NCBI GenBank assembly: GCA_025350245.1
Contig: JANXYG010000129.1
Span: 34,451-98,450, forward strand
Direction of reading: 5' to 3'
Length of the DNA stretch: 64,000 nt
Origin: Betaproteobacteria bacterium
Lineage (GTDB): Bacteria > Pseudomonadota > Gammaproteobacteria > Burkholderiales > Ga0077523
A program made the position numbers and the translations under genes. The first letter of the stretch is position 1. Each line of letters starts with the position of its first letter. Under the pieces are notes generated by a model. The model searched no databases and was not told where the DNA came from. It saw only the letters and a list, made by a program, of their open reading frames with translations. This document shows positions 40,701 through 46,700 of this stretch, piece by piece.

Positions 40701-43700
40701 ATGTCGTGCGCGCCGGCGGTGATGTCGCCCGCGATGCCGGTGTCCTTGAAGATCCAGACGTTGGTCGGGTCGGCGAGGTCGATGCCGAACGACAGCTTGA
40801 GGTCGAGCGAGCCCTGGGTCTGCAGGTCCGCGCTGCCGGACAACGCGAATCCGCCGGGCAGGGAGAAGCCGACCGGCAGCGACCCGGAGAAGCCGGGCTT
40901 GAACGTGAGGTCGAAGCGCAGGATGCGCGACACGCCGTCGCGCACCAGCTTCAGGCTGAGCAGATCGCTCGACGCCGGGATGTTGAAAGCCTCCTTGAGC
41001 TTCTGCTCGAGGAACTGCACGGTCTGCGCCGGATTTGCCGCGACCTGGTCGAGCGCCGCGGAGAACTTGTCGGCGTAGGCCAGCATGTCATCGACGCTCA
41101 CACCGATGAGCGGAATCTTCTCTTTGAGGAAATCGAACTCCTCGAATCCCTTGAGGAAGCCGACCAGCCCCCGCAGCGCCTGCAGCACGTCGCCGAAGCC
41201 GATGCCGGCGAAGTTGCCCAGGTCATCGAAACCCGACGTGACCACGCGAACCGAGGGCGCCAGCCCGGTCGACGCGGACACAGCCGTGATGGCACCGGCC
41301 TGCATCGTGTCGAAGACCGTGATCGTGGTGCGATTGGTGCCGGCGTCGTAGCTCAGCGTATCGATCTTGGTCGCGAGCGTGCCGCCGCCCACCGCCAGCG
41401 TGAGATCGGTGCCGCGCAGCAGCGTCGGCCGCTGGTCGCCGGCGACGGTGAACACCTTGTCGCTCACGCGCGTGCCCGCACCGAGCGTCGCCGCATCGGG
41501 CCGGCCATCGAACAGATCGCCCAGGTTAAGCACCTGCACGTCCACCTTGGGTTCGGACCCGGTGTGGATCAGGCCGAACGAGGGATTCAGGTTGACCGCA
41601 AAGCTCAGGTCGCCGCCGCCTTCGAGCTTCGGGGGGTCGATCAGCGCCGTGATGTCGCCAAGCGAGCCGATCAGTTCCTTGAGCGTGATCCTGCCGTCCG
41701 GGTTGGTGGTGTCCGGATCCTTCAGGCCGATCGAGAGGTTGCCCGCGAGATCGCCGGTGCCGTGCAGCCCGACGCTGACGAAGCCGAAACGAGCCGTCAC
41801 ATCGACGCCGGTGTCCGGCGTCTTGACATCGAAGCCGACGCGCGCAGTGGCGTCCTTGATGAACAGGCGATCGAGCGGATCCACGCCGCCGAGCGGCGCG
41901 CTGTCGATGCGCCAGTCCTTGGTCTCCGAGGCGTCGGCGATATCCTTGCCGAGAATGCCAAGACGGCTCGCGGCGGTCGACCCGAGCGCATTCTCGACGC
42001 GGAACACGGCGCTGTTCGCCCGCAGCTTGTCGATCAGGCGCAGTCGTGTGGCATCGGGATTGAGCTGCGCATCGACCTTGTTGTCGGTCTGGGCCTCGAT
42101 GGCGGCCATCAGTTCGCCGAGCGTGGCGTTGGCGGCCAGCGTGTCGAAGGTGATGTTGTGGACCGTGCCGTCCGACGTGGTGATGATGATATCGGTGCCG
42201 ACACCGGGGTTGCTGGCCGCCAGACCGAACTCGGTGACGATCGGATTGCCCGCGGCGGCCGCAATCGAGAAACTGGTGGTGCCGGGCGCCTTGGCGGTGA
42301 ACAGCAGCCGCTTGCCCTGCGAGCTCACGGTGATCTTGTCCTTCAGCACCTGCACGCCGCCCACGCGGGCATTGTTGATCGCGTCCTGCACGGCGTTGAC
42401 GACATCGACGATGCTGCGGTTGGGCGCGGTGTCCGCCGCGGACAACGTCACCGTCACCGGGCTGCCGCCATTGGCCGTGTTCATGTTCACGGTGAACGAG
42501 GCGTCGCCGGACAGGCGCCCGACCAGCCCGGACACGTCGGCACTGGCGCGGATCCGCAGCACGCCGTCGACGGTCGTCGCCAGCTTGCTGGTGCTGAAGC
42601 CCATCTGGTTCACGGCGGCCGTGCCGTTCTGCGCCTTCAGTTCGAGCGCGGTCACGCCGGACAGGGCCTTGAGCACCACGCGATTGCCGTCGGCCACGGC
42701 CTGCACCTGCGACGCCAGCGCCGCGGCGGTCAGCGCCGTGTTGATGTCCGAGACCAGGTCGGAGACGGTTGCATTGGTCGCGGTGTCGGACTTCAGCACC
42801 GTCACGTCGACGAATGCGCCGCCGTTGACCTTGAGCGAGAACCCGGCATCGCTGTCGAGCCGCCCGTAGATCGTCTTGACGTCGGCCGGGGCGGTGATGA
42901 ACAGGTCCTTGCCGAAGGTGATGCCGTCCTTGATCGACGCCAGCGTGGTGTCGCTGGTCAGTGCGATACCGCCCTCGTCGCCGAGGTAGATGCCGAGCTT
43001 CAATCCGAGGTTCCCGTCAGCCGAGAGCTGAAGCTTGCCCTGGGTCTTGAGATCCGCGATCTGGCCCAGGTTGAAGTTGAAGTCGAGCGGTACGTCGGCC
43101 TTGGCAAAGGTCGTGTCCAGGTTCAGGTCGATCAGCAACGACTGGCTCGCCACGTCGTAGGTCACCGGACTGCCCGGCCCGAGGATGGTGACCAGCCGCG
43201 CCGCGAGCTCCTGCACCGTGGTGAAGGTGGCGCGGTTGTTTACGTCGAGCAGCTTCTCGATGTCGTCGGCGGTGGTGTCGGTGCCCTTGTCGTCGATCAG
43301 CAGCGTCTTGCGGATCAGGTCCGAGAGCTTGAGCACGCCGCGCAGCGCATCGCCCACCAGCGGGATGTCGACCTTGAAGGCGTCGCTGTTCTTGAACTGG
43401 TCGAGCCAGCTCGTGATCTGCCCCAACAGGCTGACCAGCGTGCCGGCGTCCATGTTGGTGAAGTTGCCCAGGCTGTTCTGGAGCAGGTCCGGCACCGAGA
43501 CCGTGATCGAATCCGGATTGGTGAGGTCTGGCCAGGACAGCGCGATCGCCGTGGCGGCGCTGGGCGTGATACCGAGGAACGGCGCGCTCACGGGCAGGCT
43601 GAGCGAGGCGCTGCCGGTGAACTTTGCCTGAGGAGCGCTCAGCGCCGACACCAGTTCGCCGAGAGCGATGTGGCCATCGGCCGGGGTCGGATCGGTCAGG

Positions 43701-46700
43701 GTGACCGTGAAGGTGCCGGTGGCGTCGGCGGTGCCGTTGACGATGGCGATGGACAGGAAGCCGAAGCGCGCCGTGGCGTCGAGATCGGCGACGTGGGCGC
43801 TGAGAGTGGCGGAGGCGCGCGGATCCTTGATGAACATCCAGCTGCCGGGATCCGACGGATTCGCCAGCAGGTTGTCGAAATCGATGCCGACCTTCATCGA
43901 CAAGGCGATGCCCGCGTCGATCGCTGCCTGCGCCGTCGCCTTCAGGTCACCGAGGCCGTTGGCCAGATCGAAGCCGAGGTCGAACTGGTCGCTGGTGGCG
44001 AAGCTGCGGCTGAAGTCGAGGTCGAAGGTGAGTTCGTGCGCCGTGCTGTCCCAGGCGAGGCCGAGCGCGGACGGATCGACCCCCAGGCCCTTGGCGAGTT
44101 GCTCCACCATTTCCTGCGCGGAACCGAAGCTCGCGCTGCCGGACAGCCCGCCGGTCAACGGCTTGATCACCTTGCGGTCGATGGTGTCGACCACATCGAT
44201 GATCTGCCCGAGCGAATCCTTCAGCAACGGCACCTCGACGCCGTTGAAGCTCACCGAGAACTGTTCGATGGCGCGCAACTGGTCGAGCACCTGCTGCGGC
44301 CCGACGCGCAGGAAGTCGAGCACCGTCTGGCCGAGCCCGGCCGATGCCGTGACGGCGACGTTCGTGGGCTGCGACACATCGGCCCAGGTGAGCGTGAGGT
44401 TGGCACCCGCGAGATCGATGAAATCGAGCCCGGCGCCGAGCGCGGAGGCCTTGGCGGAAAGCTTCAGCACGACATCGTCGTGCGCGGGATTGCCGCCCAC
44501 CGAGATATCGACCTTGTCGGCGAGCGACGGCCCGAAGTCGTTCAGGCGCAGCTTGCCGTCGCCGCCCGGGTCACGCAGGTCGATCTTGAAGAACACGTCG
44601 GGATCGACGCTGAATTGCTCTGCCTTCACGTCGAGATCGAGGAAGCCGAAGTGGCCCTGCGCCTCGGCTTCGCCGTTGAGCCCGATGTTGCGCACCAGCA
44701 GTTCGTTGGCGGACGCCGAGGTGTCGACGAAGAAGCCGTCGGCGTCGATGCCCAGGCGCAGGTTCACGACCACTTCGGCGCTGACGTCGATCAGGCCGGC
44801 GAGCCCGACATTGCCGCCGAACAGCGAGAAGTCGACGTCGAAGTCGGCAGTGCCGCCGAGCGGCTTGACGATGCGCAGGTTGAAGGTGGGACGGCCGGCC
44901 GCATCGAGGGAGTAGGTGGTGTTGCCGGCGATGCCGTCGAGGGCATCGAGCTTGTCGCGCAGCGCATCGAAAGTGGCGATGCCCGCCGAGCCGATGTCGC
45001 CGAGGCTGAACGCGCCGGTGCCGGATTCGAACAGGCGCTGCAGGCCCTGCGGCTGGGTCACGGGCCCGGCCGGCACGCCGGCGTCTGCCACCGGTGCCTG
45101 CGGGTTGCCCGGGGTATCGCTTGCGGGCGCCGCCTGACCCGGGGACCTGCCCAGGATCGCGCGCGGCAGCGAACTGCCGAGCACGGCAAATTCGTTGGGC
45201 GCGCCGCCAACGAGTCCGAGCCACTCGAGCATTCCATCCAGGCCGCCGCCGATCCGGTCGAGGAAGCCGGCCTCGGTGAGGTTGTCGGTGAAGGTCTCGA
45301 CATTGCTGTGGCGGATCGTCTGGCGGTTGCCGGCGCCGATGTCGCTCACCGAGAAGGTCGTGACGCCTGCGGTGGGTCCGGTGGTGTCCTTGGTGAGCAC
45401 CGCCCCACCCTGGACCACGATCTGGTCTGCGTCACCGCCACCATCGACGACGATCGCATCGGCGAGATTGATCAGGCCGTTGTCGATGTCGACAGTGACC
45501 GTGTCGTTGCCGGCCAGGCCGTTGATCTCGATCCGCTGCACCGAGGCAATCGGCAGTGTGAAACTCGGCGTCGTGCCCGAGTTGACGAAGATGTCGAGCA
45601 GCGACGCGTTGCCGGTGTTGCGGCGCACGCGAATCTGGTCGGCCCCGGTGGTGCCCTGGACCTGCAGCACCGGCGCCTGGCCGAGGATGGTGTCGGCGTC
45701 GCCCACCAGCGAGAACGCACCGCGACCCAGCGTGCCCGCCGCCACCGTATCGGTGGTGGTGGAGCCGAGCACGTCGAGATAGTTGACGTCGTTGACCGGC
45801 ACGTTGGGCAGGCTGCGCCCGACCTTGGTCCAGGTGGTTCCCGGCGCAATCGTCGAGGCGCGATAGACCCCTTGCACGGTGCCGACCAGGAGCGTGCGAT
45901 TGCCACCACCGGTGTCGACCAGCGCCACGGACTGCACGCTCGGCACATGCAGACCCGCCGAGAGCGACACCCAGTTCTGTCCGCCATCGGTCGTGCGGAA
46001 CACGCTGGAGCCATCGACCACATAGGCAATGCGCCCGTCGGCGGGATCGACCGCGATGTCCGTGATCTGCCCCGCGCCGCCCAGGCCGGCGCTGCGTTCC
46101 ACCAGGGCGCCGGTGCCGGTGCGCACGAACATCTTGTTGAAACGCGCGGCGTACAGCAGGTCGGCATTGCCGATCGTCACGCCCGCGACGTTGGCCGCCG
46201 CCGTGAGTCCGGCGTCCGCGCCGGGCGTGACGCTGCTGCTCACGTTCAAGCGGTCGGCGAGCACGGCGTCGACCACGTACACGCCGTTGTTCGCGGTGGC
46301 GTTGCCGATCGTGATGCGCTGGCCGGCCTCGAAACCGTCGGTGATGAAGCTGCCACCATCGGCCCGCGTGATGGCATCCGGACTGGTGTCGGCGAAGCTG
46401 AGCGCCGGGCTTCCGCTCAGGTGGAAGAAGCCGCCGTAGGCAATCGCACTGAGGGCACCCTTGCCGCTGCGGGTCTGGATGCGGCTGACCGTGTCGAGCT
46501 GGTCGGCACTCTCGTACAGGCCGTTGAAGCCGATGAGCATGCGCCTGTTGTCGACCTGATTCAGGACGTACGGAATGATGTTGAAGCCGGCGAGACTCGC
46601 GTCGGTCGCGCCCAGGCCGCTCAGTGCAGCCGGATCGTCCGCCGTGCCCGCGATGCCGTCGGCGCCATTGCCGCTGCGCAGCGGCACCTGTGTGAACCCG

